24,888 nt of DNA from an uncultured Bacilli bacterium (GTDB taxonomy: Bacteria; Bacillota_I; Bacilli_A; RF39; UBA660). A program made the position numbers and the translations under genes. Location: NCBI GenBank assembly GCA_934098665.1, contig CAKOOO010000013.1, positions 1 through 24,888 of the forward strand, given 5' to 3'. Positions 14,177 to 22,182 of the stretch are shown piece by piece. The notes under the pieces were generated by a model, which was not told the origin of the DNA, did no database searches, and saw nothing but the letters and a program-made list of their open reading frames with translations. Each line of letters begins with the position of its first letter. The stretch's first letter is position 1.

Positions 14177-15901
14177 TTATTTTGTAAATACCCTTATAGC
14201 ATTAATATCTTTTAATTTTTCTTCAGTTATTGTACCTCCACCTGGGTTTAAACAAGTAAATGTTCCTTTTTCTCTATTAATACTTTTCAAAACTACAAAA
14301 TGGGTACTAGTTTTTTCATTAATAATTTGAACTATGAAAAAATGCTTATTAGGGTCAAAACTATTAATAAAATTAACCTTATAATCAATATTACTTCCTA
14401 ATACTTTATCTATTCCATCAATATATGTTATGTTTGGTGCAAAAGTTTGAATTGCTGGACATGTCCAATAAATGTTAGCTCCAGTGAAACACGAATTAAC
14501 ATATTTTGAAGAATTTGCTACGTCTAAAAATTTTGCTGGATTAAATGTTGCATCATAATTATTTCCAAAACAAGATATTCCTATTGAAACAGAGGTTACT
14601 GCACATCCCTTATTCATTTTAGTATCAGAAAAACCTAAATTTCTATTAAGCCAATTAGGATCAAATTGATTAAAAATAGTGCATTTATCAAAATTCCCAA
14701 AATCACTATTAGAATTTATGCATTGTTCAGGCTCTAGACCAAAGACATTCTTTCTATGATTAGATAATGCCCAATTTAGATATTTTGTGTATGCATCTTG
14801 ATCTTCTTCATTAGTTTTAAGACATTTACTCGGATTTTTTGGACTCTTTCCAGACAATGGACACTCATTTTTGGCACACACAGATTTTACTGCATCTGCT
14901 CTTGATTTATTATCATAATATTGGTAGGTAAAATCAATAAATGTACAGCCACCATATGAATTATTTCCAGCATTAGCCCAATAATTGCCAATATAACTAT
15001 ATGCATGATTTAAATCATAAAATGTCTTATAACTATTTACTATATTACAAAAAGCAATAACACCCTCTGATAAGGAATTATAACCATTTCCAACGGTATC
15101 TCCATTATAAACAGCAATTCCCCAATAATTATATTTTCCACCAGTAAAACCTTCTTGTATTGCTCTTGAAACTACCAGCTCTGGATTACAATTATTTTTT
15201 GTTGCAACACTATATATTGTTTCTAAATCATTAGTATTTTTAAATTCATTAGGTGCGTTATATTTTGTAATATTTTTTTGCATTAAACTAACAAACTCAG
15301 ATTTTGAAAGGTCAGTTGAATTTAATGGAAATTCACTACATGCATTATTTATAGAGCGAGAAATATCATAGTCATTATCATCTGCACCACCTGCACCACC
15401 TAAAATAATTATTAATATTATAAGTAATAAAAATAACGACAATATAATTATTAACACCCAAGGGTTTTTCATAATAAATGCAATAATTTTCTTTTGTATT
15501 AATCTTTTTTTCGTTTCTTTATTTGTAGTTATAAGAGATTTTACATTATTAAAATTTACTTTGCTTTTACTATTTTTTTCTTGTTTGGCACCTTTATTTG
15601 ATTCATTTGAATTATTTTCATGTTCTGTTTCCTCTTTTTTACTTTTTGTAATTTTATTTCGTTGCATTAAATTACCCATTTTTCTTTTAATGACATCAGA
15701 TATGCCATAATTAGGTCTTGCCATATTTAATATATTAGGTCTTGATGATCTTCTTTGATTTGCTTGAGTAGTTTCATTTTCAATATATCTTTGTCTATTA
15801 TTTATTGCTTCATAGCTACTTTCTTCGCTAGTTAGGTTATCATATTGGACTTCATCTTGCTCTTCAGTTTCAGGAATTTCATCATATTCATTATTATCCA
15901 T
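14177..15901 (-). CDS. T4SS-associated cell-wall hydrolase: muramidase-like plus C39-like peptidase (VirB1 role)
   Basis: Bimodular wall enzyme, 574 aa from the ATG at 15901. The frame is open to a GTG at 15919, but AGGTGGTG at 15907-15914 points to the ATG. Order of parts: an acidic then basic cytoplasmic region (1-147), a membrane helix (about 148-168), a lysozyme/glucosaminidase-like domain (about 200-345) with VVSRAIQEG (candidate catalytic E250) and YWGIAVYNG, and a papain-fold C39-type domain (about 410-574) with KGCAVTSVSI (C433), THFVVLKS (H534) and CLNPGGG (N552), the expected Cys-His-Asn set. Two-headed hydrolases of this kind open the wall for Gram-positive T4SS channels. Many have a CHAP or NlpC domain where this one has a C39-like domain. 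It starts a new transcription unit after a terminator. Confidence 0.85.
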   Translation of the reverse strand: MDNNEYDEIPETEEQDEVQYDNLTSEESSYEAINNRQRYIENETTQANQRRSSRPNILNMARPNYGISDVIKRKMGNLMQRNKITKSKKEETEHENNSNESNKGAKQEKNSKSKVNFNNVKSLITTNKETKKRLIQKKIIAFIMKNPWVLIIILSLFLLLIILIIILGGAGGADDNDYDISRSINNACSEFPLNSTDLSKSEFVSLMQKNITKYNAPNEFKNTNDLETIYSVATKNNCNPELVVSRAIQEGFTGGKYNYWGIAVYNGDTVGNGYNSLSEGVIAFCNIVNSYKTFYDLNHAYSYIGNYWANAGNNSYGGCTFIDFTYQYYDNKSRADAVKSVCAKNECPLSGKSPKNPSKCLKTNEEDQDAYTKYLNWALSNHRKNVFGLEPEQCINSNSDFGNFDKCTIFNQFDPNWLNRNLGFSDTKMNKGCAVTSVSIGISCFGNNYDATFNPAKFLDVANSSKYVNSCFTGANIYWTCPAIQTFAPNITYIDGIDKVLGSNIDYKVNFINSFDPNKHFFIVQIINEKTSTHFVVLKSINREKGTFTCLNPGGGTITEEKLKDINAIRVFTK

Positions 15902-15926
15902 AATATCACCACCTAACACTAATTAG

Positions 15927-15956
15927 ATTATATCATAAAAACTTATGTTTCTACAA
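15927..15956 (-). promoter_or_regulatory. Promoter of the muramidase-276aa unit
   Basis: On the minus strand, TTGTAG (15956-15951), 18-nt spacer, TATAAT (15932-15927), with a TG one base before it (extended -10). Confidence 0.6.
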
Positions 15957-15957
15957 T

Positions 15958-15979
15958 AAAAAAAGCCTTTTAAAGGCTT
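15958..15979 (-). terminator. Rho-independent terminator after virB4
   Basis: Minus-strand AAGCCTTTAAAAGGCTT followed by seven T. It overlaps the virB4 stop codon (15978-15980) and splits the T4SS locus into separate transcription units. Confidence 0.85.
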
Positions 15980-17765
15980 AATATCCACCACCAGAACCAA
16001 ATGAATCAAGTTCCTCTTGGGTAGCAATAACGCTCATATTCATACGTCTATTACCACATATCAAAAGGCCATCACCTTGATTATAATATTTAATTCTTTC
16101 CATCTCGGTTTCGTTTAAATCTATTAATTTTGCTAAATCTTCAACAGCTTGCTTACGTAAGTTCATTATTAAATAAGTAGCAGCATTATCAAAAATAGCT
16201 TTACCATGCATAATTAAATTTGGAGCTGCAAAATCTGTAGGTTGCTGTGTAATAATAATTGTTCCTGTATTATATTTTCTTGCTCTTCTTTGAATTTGTG
16301 ATAAAAATTCTGCACCAAGTTCATTATGACCAGATAAAAGCACATGGGCTTCATCAACCATCATAACAGTATTAATATCTTTATCAAGACATAATCCCCA
16401 AGCATACTTTAATATATTAAAGAACAATGCATTTTTAATATTTTCATCACTATTCATAAGTTCTTTTATATTAAATACAATAAAATCACTATCAATTTGA
16501 AGTGTTGTATGACCAGTAAAGTAATAACGTAGTTCTTTAATTAAAGGTCTTACTTTAAGTTCAAGACGTTCCATTATATCTCTTTCATGTGTTGCATCAG
16601 TCATTGATAAAAGTCTTCCTTTTATAGTGGCATATACATCATCAAAAGTTGGATAATCAGCTCTAGATAGTTTTGTAAAGTCAGTATCATAATCTATTTT
16701 AAATCTTTTATAAGTATCTTGTACAACTTCACTAAATAAAGTAAGTACATCTTCCTCAATTGATGGGTTATAGTACTTCATAAAGGCCTTTAGTTGTTGT
16801 AATGTACGAGTTAAAACAGTATATCCTAAACCTTGAGATATTTCTTGTTCATCAACGTCAACAACTATTTCAAGTGGATTTATCATACCAAAGTCTCCAC
16901 CTTTTCCTAAATCAATAAAATCACCTTTCATCATTTTAACCATTTCAGAAAGTTCACCTTCAGGATCAATACATACAACTTTTAAACTATTACGTAAATG
17001 AGTTCTTAATAAAAGTTTTGCGGCAGTACTTTTACCACTTCCTGATGTACCTAAAATAATTATGTTTGCATTATTACGATTATTTTCGTTTTTAATTTGA
17101 TATAAAAATTGATTATAAAGTATTACACCACCAGATCTATCCATTCCTAAAAGTGTACCTGTTCCTGGGTCTTTAACTGAATCAAATACAAATGGATACA
17201 TTCCCGCTATAGTAACTGATGGAAGTGGAATACCCACCCTTTTTTCAATGTCTTGTGCTGGGAAAATTGGAATAATACTTTTTAATGCTTTTTCTTGTTC
17301 GAACATTAAAGATACTCCTCGCATACCAAGTGCATCTATATAATTTCTTACTTGAATTTTAGTTAATTCTAGTCCATCTTTTGTATCTGATGAAATCATT
17401 AAGTGCATTTGAAAATCAAATATTCTTGCATTTGTAGAAGCAAGCATTGATATAAATTGTTCCAAAGATTCATAATCTTGTCTGATTCTTTCTTGTGCAG
17501 TTTGATCCTTTTCTTGTTGGTATCTTACTTTTAAATCGGCAATTTCTTTATTAAGCATCTTTCTTAATATTTCAAAATCTATGGGAATATGCTTAATTGC
17601 AAGTCTTACCCCAGGTATATTTGTAATATCAGATAAATATCCAGGAAATATACTTCTTGGATAACCCACTATAGTCATTATAGTATAATACTTATCACCT
17701 AGCATAAAATCTGTTGGTTTAAAATATATTCCTTTCGGAGCTATTTCACTTTTTATTTTACTCAT
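15978..17765 (-). CDS. virB4: VirB4/TrsE-type T4SS ATPase
   Basis: 595-aa ATPase, the conserved motor of type IV secretion. The N-terminal 200 residues are the VirB4 (CagE/TrbE) region; the RecA-like domain follows with Walker A ILGTSGSGKST (239-246), a conserved CIDPEGEL block, Walker B TVMMVDEAHVLL (D471, E472), then RRARKYNTGTIIITQQPTDF, the arginine-rich and Q motifs of VirB4. It is shorter than the usual 650-850 residues because the N-terminal part is encoded by the preceding 188-aa gene. Its ATG lies one base after that gene's TAG, with AGGCGGTGAT inside the end of the upstream gene, so the two are tightly coupled. It acts at the cytoplasmic face of the channel. Confidence 0.95.
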   Translation of the reverse strand: MSKIKSEIAPKGIYFKPTDFMLGDKYYTIMTIVGYPRSIFPGYLSDITNIPGVRLAIKHIPIDFEILRKMLNKEIADLKVRYQQEKDQTAQERIRQDYESLEQFISMLASTNARIFDFQMHLMISSDTKDGLELTKIQVRNYIDALGMRGVSLMFEQEKALKSIIPIFPAQDIEKRVGIPLPSVTIAGMYPFVFDSVKDPGTGTLLGMDRSGGVILYNQFLYQIKNENNRNNANIIILGTSGSGKSTAAKLLLRTHLRNSLKVVCIDPEGELSEMVKMMKGDFIDLGKGGDFGMINPLEIVVDVDEQEISQGLGYTVLTRTLQQLKAFMKYYNPSIEEDVLTLFSEVVQDTYKRFKIDYDTDFTKLSRADYPTFDDVYATIKGRLLSMTDATHERDIMERLELKVRPLIKELRYYFTGHTTLQIDSDFIVFNIKELMNSDENIKNALFFNILKYAWGLCLDKDINTVMMVDEAHVLLSGHNELGAEFLSQIQRRARKYNTGTIIITQQPTDFAAPNLIMHGKAIFDNAATYLIMNLRKQAVEDLAKLIDLNETEMERIKYYNQGDGLLICGNRRMNMSVIATQEELDSFGSGGGY

Positions 17766-17766
17766 A

Positions 17767-18333
17767 CTACATCACCGCCTTAAAATTCGTTGTTACACCA
17801 TCATTTAAATAATTATCAAGAAGCATTCTTAAATCTGCATTACTTGTTTGTGAAGAAGATAATCCTGCTTGAGATAAACCACTTATTAATGTGTGAAGAT
17901 TTTTTTGAACAAGTTCCATCTTTTTCTCTTTAAATAAGAATATATATTCTGTATCAACAACATTATAATCTCTACTCATAAATAAATTTGCTTTATTAAT
18001 ATCTTGCATAATTAATTTTCTTATAGCACTATTTTGATTTTGATTATATTCAACTTGAAGTTCAGATAAATATACATCAATATCAACAGGTCTATCAGAT
18101 ATTAATAACCAAAATTCAAAATCAAGTGTATTATAAAATGTAGATAAACTAAATAATGTAGCATTTTGACTTTGTTCTCCTAAAATAAATATATTTTTGG
18201 GAGTAACTTTTACACCAGTTACATAATATCCATCATCAGTTAAAATCATACCATTATTTATTGATTTAATAGGTAACCAGTCTTCAACAAATTTTGAACT
18301 AGTTTTAACACCACTATTTGTCTGTGTCATCAC
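17767..18333 (-). CDS. TrsD-like T4SS protein (separate N-terminal partner of VirB4)
   Basis: 188-aa soluble protein. It resembles the TrsD/TraD proteins that stand between TrsC (PrgI) and TrsE (VirB4) in staphylococcal pSK41/pGO1-type transfer regions, and the first module of long VirB4 proteins: a strand-rich start (WLPIKSINNGMILTDDGYYVTGVKV) followed by mixed helices. It probably binds VirB4 at the membrane. The frame starts at GTG 18333 with an ATG immediately after (18330); either may be used, as the upstream purine-rich signal is poor. It overlaps the PrgI gene by 20 bases and ends one base before virB4. Recognition is by length, order and pattern, so moderately sure. Confidence 0.75.
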   Translation of the reverse strand: MMTQTNSGVKTSSKFVEDWLPIKSINNGMILTDDGYYVTGVKVTPKNIFILGEQSQNATLFSLSTFYNTLDFEFWLLISDRPVDIDVYLSELQVEYNQNQNSAIRKLIMQDINKANLFMSRDYNVVDTEYIFLFKEKKMELVQKNLHTLISGLSQAGLSSSQTSNADLRMLLDNYLNDGVTTNFKAVM

Positions 18334-18628
18334 TCACACACCAACCCTTCCATAAATATTTTCTATTATTTGTATAAAAATCTAATATGTTATTCAAAAG
18401 TTGCATAACATTATGATAATTTCTAACTGGCATTACAAGTCCAGCACCAATAAGTGCAGGTATAATTGCAATAATTAATTCACCAGTAGTTGGATTTTTA
18501 AATATTATCAAAAGTATTATTGTTATAAATGCACCAGTTAAACATACTATTAGATCTGGCCAAGTAAAGAATCCAAATATCAATTGAGATTTTTTACTAT
18601 TAGCAGGTACTAAATATTGATTTCTCAC
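18314..18628 (-). CDS. PrgI/TrsC-family T4SS membrane protein
   Basis: 104-aa protein with two membrane helices (about residues 23-43 and 50-67) and a short C-terminal tail ending RKYLWKGWCV, a characteristic ending of the PrgI family. The early FTWPDLI and the PVRNYHNV loop also fit. PrgI/TrsC proteins are constant neighbours of VirB4 in Gram-positive T4SS, sit in the inner part of the channel and correspond to VirB3. It follows the VirB6-like gene by 20 bases and overlaps the TrsD-like gene by 20 bases. AAAGGAGGGAAG precedes the ATG at 18628. Confidence 0.88.
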   Translation of the reverse strand: MRNQYLVPANSKKSQLIFGFFTWPDLIVCLTGAFITIILLIIFKNPTTGELIIAIIPALIGAGLVMPVRNYHNVMQLLNNILDFYTNNRKYLWKGWCVSDDTDK

Positions 18629-18648
18629 ATGTCTTCCCTCCTTTTATA

Positions 18649-20796
18649 TTATTTAGATTTTTTAGACTGTTCTTCTTGAATTTTTCTAGAAATTTCTTCA
18701 GTAACACGTCCATTTTCAATTTTAAATTGTTCGTTATTATACATAAGATTTGAATAGCCACTAACTTTACCATCTTCGCCCTCTTTACCTTTACTTAATA
18801 TATCATAAGTATTTTGAACTGAATCAAATGATAAACTGTTAAAGGCATTATCAAGCATAGCACTTTGCTCAGCAGAAAGTTTTTCAATGCTTCCCATATT
18901 ATTAATTATATCAACATCTGCATGTTGTTTTTTAAACATTTCAAATTCTTGAGCAACAGCTGCATATCTTTTATCTTTTTCTAATTTTTCATTAATAGTT
19001 TTTAATTTTGCAAGTTTTATTAAATTATCATACATCTTAATATCTTCAGATTTTTTACGAATATCAATAGCCATTGCTTCATTTTTAGTCTTATATGTTT
19101 TTCCATTACTTGCAAGATATCCATCAATAATATTACCATTTACATCTTTGCCTTTAGTTAGAACATAGCTTGCTTCATTAATATCTCTTTCTTGTGCTTT
19201 TTTCTTTTGACCTTCATAAGCAAGAACTAATTCATTATCCGCTGCTAAATCAAATAGTTTCTTTTGAAAGCCCATACCTTGAGTATATACTTCTTGTTCC
19301 TTTTTTAAGTTTTCATAGCCACTAGAAACTCCTGCCCAGTCTTTTGCTTTAACAAATGAGTCTTCAAGATGACCAGCAGTAACACCCATAAAGCCAGGGT
19401 GTGCTGCTTTATATGCTTCTCTTTTATTACGATTTTCAACAGTTTTGTTAGCAGCTTTAGTAGCAGCACTTTTCATATCTGCTGGTGTTCCAGCACCTTT
19501 TGCATACCAAGCACCTTTTGTAACACCAGATGTTAAGCCAGCTGCTCCACTACTAAGCATTTTTCCAAATGCTCCTAATTTAGCTTTTTTACCTTTTGCA
19601 TCTCTAATATTTCCAATACCATTTACTACATTTCTTGTAAGTCCTGTTACTCCAGCACCTACAGCGGCACCAGCGGTAAAAGCGCCACCAGCTTTTAATT
19701 TATCTTTAATGCCAAGTTTCATGTCACCATCACCAAGGCCAAATAAATCAGATAATAGTTTTGGGGCTTGCCTCATAAACATTACTATCCCCATAATTAT
19801 AAAACACTTTACAAGTAAATTAAGGATAGTATCACCCGTATCTTCAGAAAATAATTTTATAACATTATTATTACAAATTAACGATACAAGATATACTCCA
19901 AAATTCATAACAACAATTCTAGTAAAAACACTTAAAAATGTTTTTGTAGTATTAGATAACCATTTTTTAAATACATCATCCATTTTTGGAATAACATTGC
20001 AAAAAATTGCAATAGGTGCAACTAGTTGAAAAAATGCCAATTTACATATCCTTAGTGCCATATCAAAACAAAATGATACCATTACATATACCAAAAAGAC
20101 TCCAGTAACGAGTGCTGCAAGCCATTGAAAGTCAACTTCATCATCATAAATATTTCTAGCAAAAGCTTTAAAAAAGCCAAAATGTCCGGTATATAATGCA
20201 TATTCTCTAACTTGACCAAGTGTACAATCACCTTTTTTACAACTGTACACTCCTATACTATCATCTGTTTCTATTATTGTACTATATTCTGAGGAGTTAG
20301 TTAAATCATCACCATCTTTTGTTTTAGAAATAAAAAACGGATTAAAAGAATTAACGCTCATTATATTTCCACCATTTTTTATTGATTCGTCTGTACTAAC
20401 AGTATTTCCAGTAAAAACTGCAGTTAAAACGCCCGATTCAATAATAGCATCTTGTAGTCCAAAAGCAAATGTAAAAATTGTAGGAACAAGAACAATTAAT
20501 ATTAAAGAAATAATTAATTTTTGCAATGTTTTTTTACCATCAACTCCAGATTTTGAAGAATCAGGATCAACAATTTTAACTAAAATGCTATATGCTAAAA
20601 CAAATAACATTACAATGCTTAATAATTTGTATATATTTCCAGATATTGCAGTATAATCACTAGCAGCAAATATATTAGTTTTAGATAAAGCAATAAAAAT
20701 TTTATACGCAGAATTGACAAATACGAAAACATTGCCTACTAAATCTATTATTATTTTCCAAAAAGCAGTAACAATATCATCTATTAATAATAACAT
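18649..20796 (-). CDS. VirB6/TrbL-like polytopic T4SS channel protein
   Basis: 715-aa protein with an N-terminal membrane half and a cytoplasmic half. Helices are at about residues 56-76, 93-114, 225-248, 252-270, 290-308 and 325-342, with a possible further one at 15-36. An extracellular loop (about 115-220) carries C186 and C191 (CKKGDC), a possible disulfide. The block FFQLVAPIAIFCNVIPKMDDVFKKW followed by TKTFLSVFTRI is typical of the TrbL/CD1107-type family. Residues 367-440 are rich in glycine and alanine, then about 250 residues of charged, helical, coiled-coil-like sequence. It is the first gene of the operon, with AGAGAGGAG before the ATG. Assigned by topology, neighbours and motif; it forms the membrane pore in VirB6-type systems. 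Confidence 0.82.
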   Translation of the reverse strand: MLLLIDDIVTAFWKIIIDLVGNVFVFVNSAYKIFIALSKTNIFAASDYTAISGNIYKLLSIVMLFVLAYSILVKIVDPDSSKSGVDGKKTLQKLIISLILIVLVPTIFTFAFGLQDAIIESGVLTAVFTGNTVSTDESIKNGGNIMSVNSFNPFFISKTKDGDDLTNSSEYSTIIETDDSIGVYSCKKGDCTLGQVREYALYTGHFGFFKAFARNIYDDEVDFQWLAALVTGVFLVYVMVSFCFDMALRICKLAFFQLVAPIAIFCNVIPKMDDVFKKWLSNTTKTFLSVFTRIVVMNFGVYLVSLICNNNVIKLFSEDTGDTILNLLVKCFIIMGIVMFMRQAPKLLSDLFGLGDGDMKLGIKDKLKAGGAFTAGAAVGAGVTGLTRNVVNGIGNIRDAKGKKAKLGAFGKMLSSGAAGLTSGVTKGAWYAKGAGTPADMKSAATKAANKTVENRNKREAYKAAHPGFMGVTAGHLEDSFVKAKDWAGVSSGYENLKKEQEVYTQGMGFQKKLFDLAADNELVLAYEGQKKKAQERDINEASYVLTKGKDVNGNIIDGYLASNGKTYKTKNEAMAIDIRKKSEDIKMYDNLIKLAKLKTINEKLEKDKRYAAVAQEFEMFKKQHADVDIINNMGSIEKLSAEQSAMLDNAFNSLSFDSVQNTYDILSKGKEGEDGKVSGYSNLMYNNEQFKIENGRVTEEISRKIQEEQSKKSK

Positions 20797-20817
20797 AATA
20801 ACTCCTCTCTTAATAAA

Positions 20818-20846
20818 ACTATATATTTTTATAATAACACTGTTAA
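20818..20846 (-). promoter_or_regulatory. Promoter of the T4SS core operon
   Basis: On the minus strand, TTAACA (20846-20841), 17-nt spacer, TATAGT (20823-20818). The leader would be about 15 bases, just enough for the AGAGAGGAG ribosome binding site. Confidence 0.5.
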
Positions 20847-20877
20847 TTTATTTAACTATTACAATTATATAATAAAG

Positions 20878-20980
20878 TTAATTTTTTCGCAATAAAATTA
20901 AAATATTTTAGTTATTATTTTTAAAGTAAATTTCATTTTATAAACAAAAGTATTAATTTTTTCGATAATAAATTAATTTA
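20878..20980. repeat. Pair of AT-rich direct repeats in the divergent T4SS promoter region
   Basis: TTAATTTTTTCG occurs at 20878-20889 and 20953-20964, 75 bp apart, each followed by a similar AATAAA-TTAA tail. The region (20797-21050) has no gene and holds the divergent promoters. The repeats may be regulator sites or only chance in AT-rich DNA. Confidence 0.35.
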
Positions 20981-21035
20981 GTTCAAAATATAATTTTTTA
21001 TTTTATCATTTTTTGTTTTATTATTGTATTTTTCA

Positions 21036-21044
21036 TGTTATAAT
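21036..21044 (+). promoter_or_regulatory. Extended -10 promoter for a leaderless transcript
   Basis: TGTTATAAT at 21036-21044. The expected transcription start (about 21051) is the ATG of the following gene. No ribosome binding site and no good -35 are seen. Confidence 0.5.
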
Positions 21045-21050
21045 TTCAGT

Positions 21051-22145
21051 ATGAAAAAAGTTTTTAAATATTTTATATTAATTATTGGTTTATTTATTAG
21101 CATAAATGTTTATGCAGTAGGAAGTTGTATTGGTAACAAAATAGAAACTGATACATCAGGAAATGGAGCTACATCAAAAAGAACGCTTACCTTAAAAAAA
21201 GATGGAGTAACCTGCGATATTACCTTTTCAATTGGATTAGGTGCGCAAACAAAAAAATATTATCTTAAATTTGGAAATAAACCACAAGAAAATGCAGGAA
21301 GTAAAATAAATTACAAATGTAATGGTTTCAATGTAGAATTTGATAATGCAGCATCAAATGGATTTAATTTAGGTAATCTTAATTGTGGATATGATGAAAA
21401 AACTGATATGTTTAAAATAACCGGCATTGAAAATCAAGGGTCTTATGGCACTTCAACAAAATGTTCAGGAGCTGATTATAACATAACTAAAGATGGCAAA
21501 ACATGTAAAGTTGAAATTACAATTGATGAGTATAAAAAAGTTACTCTAAAATATGGTGATAAAAATAATTTTGGCAATGCAATTTCTAAAAAAAATCCTA
21601 ATATAAATGAATTTGATTGTATTATAGATGATACAACAATACATATTACATCCGATCAAACTATTACAGATGGTAATTTAAAAAGCTGCCCAATATTAAA
21701 AAGTAATGGTTCAACAGAACTTGATAATTCAAATGGAGAACATACAAATAGAGATGATGTTGAAAATTTTGTTAATGGAAAAAGATTTGAAGCCAGTGGT
21801 ACTTTAGAAGATCTTCTTAATAAATATAGGGAATTATATGGTGGCAATACAACAATAAAACCTAATGACATTACTAATTGTACAAATATTATTAATGGAA
21901 AATTAAATAATTATCTTATTAAAATATTTAGCATAATGAAATATGCTGGTATTGTACTATGTATTGGACTAACTATTTATGATTTTGCTAAAGCACTTCT
22001 TGATAGTGATAAAAATGCTTTAAATAAAATTACTAAAAGAGCTTTAACTAGACTTGTTTTAGTAGCATTACTATTCTTCTTACCAACCCTTGTTAATTTC
22101 TTAATTAGTATTTTTGTGGATAATCCATGCAAAATTAATTTCTAA
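21051..22145 (+). CDS. Secreted cysteine-repeat protein with a pilin-like two-helix membrane module
   Basis: 364 aa from the ATG at 21051. An ATG 27 bases earlier (21024) is in frame, but it lies upstream of the -10 and would spoil the signal peptide. A clear signal peptide (1-22, MKKVFKYFILIIGLF... ending VYA) is followed by two related domains, about 26-126 and 138-214, each with four cysteines and a shared KDG-x-TC and LK-F/Y-G-N/D-K pattern. Then comes a linker and two membrane helices (about 290-314 and 332-355) with a charged turn and a FFLP motif. The helices match the 152-aa protein at 22354-22812. It is probably a surface-exposed component of the T4SS, VirB2-like with an adhesin-type outer part. 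Divergently transcribed from the core operon. Function inferred from context and topology. Confidence 0.7.
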   Translation: MKKVFKYFILIIGLFISINVYAVGSCIGNKIETDTSGNGATSKRTLTLKKDGVTCDITFSIGLGAQTKKYYLKFGNKPQENAGSKINYKCNGFNVEFDNAASNGFNLGNLNCGYDEKTDMFKITGIENQGSYGTSTKCSGADYNITKDGKTCKVEITIDEYKKVTLKYGDKNNFGNAISKKNPNINEFDCIIDDTTIHITSDQTITDGNLKSCPILKSNGSTELDNSNGEHTNRDDVENFVNGKRFEASGTLEDLLNKYRELYGGNTTIKPNDITNCTNIINGKLNNYLIKIFSIMKYAGIVLCIGLTIYDFAKALLDSDKNALNKITKRALTRLVLVALLFFLPTLVNFLISIFVDNPCKINF

Positions 22146-22182
22146 AAAAAATCTCACGTTTTAAATATTCGTGAGGTTTTTA
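22146..22182. terminator. Bidirectional terminator
   Basis: CTCACG (22153-22158) pairs with CGTGAG (22170-22175) across an 11-base loop, extended by flanking A/T pairs, with a T run on each strand. It ends the plus-strand 364-aa gene and the minus-strand 37-aa ORF, whose stop lies in the flank. Confidence 0.8.

Noticed and set aside
15902..15919. GTG at 15919 as the start of the muramidase/C39 protein
   Set aside because: The ribosome binding site AGGTGGTG (15907-15914) would lie inside that coding sequence and is correctly placed for the ATG at 15901.
21024..21050. ATG at 21024 as the start of the cysteine-repeat protein
   Set aside because: It precedes the -10 box at 21039-21044, has no ribosome binding site, and would add nine residues before a standard signal peptide that begins at 21051.
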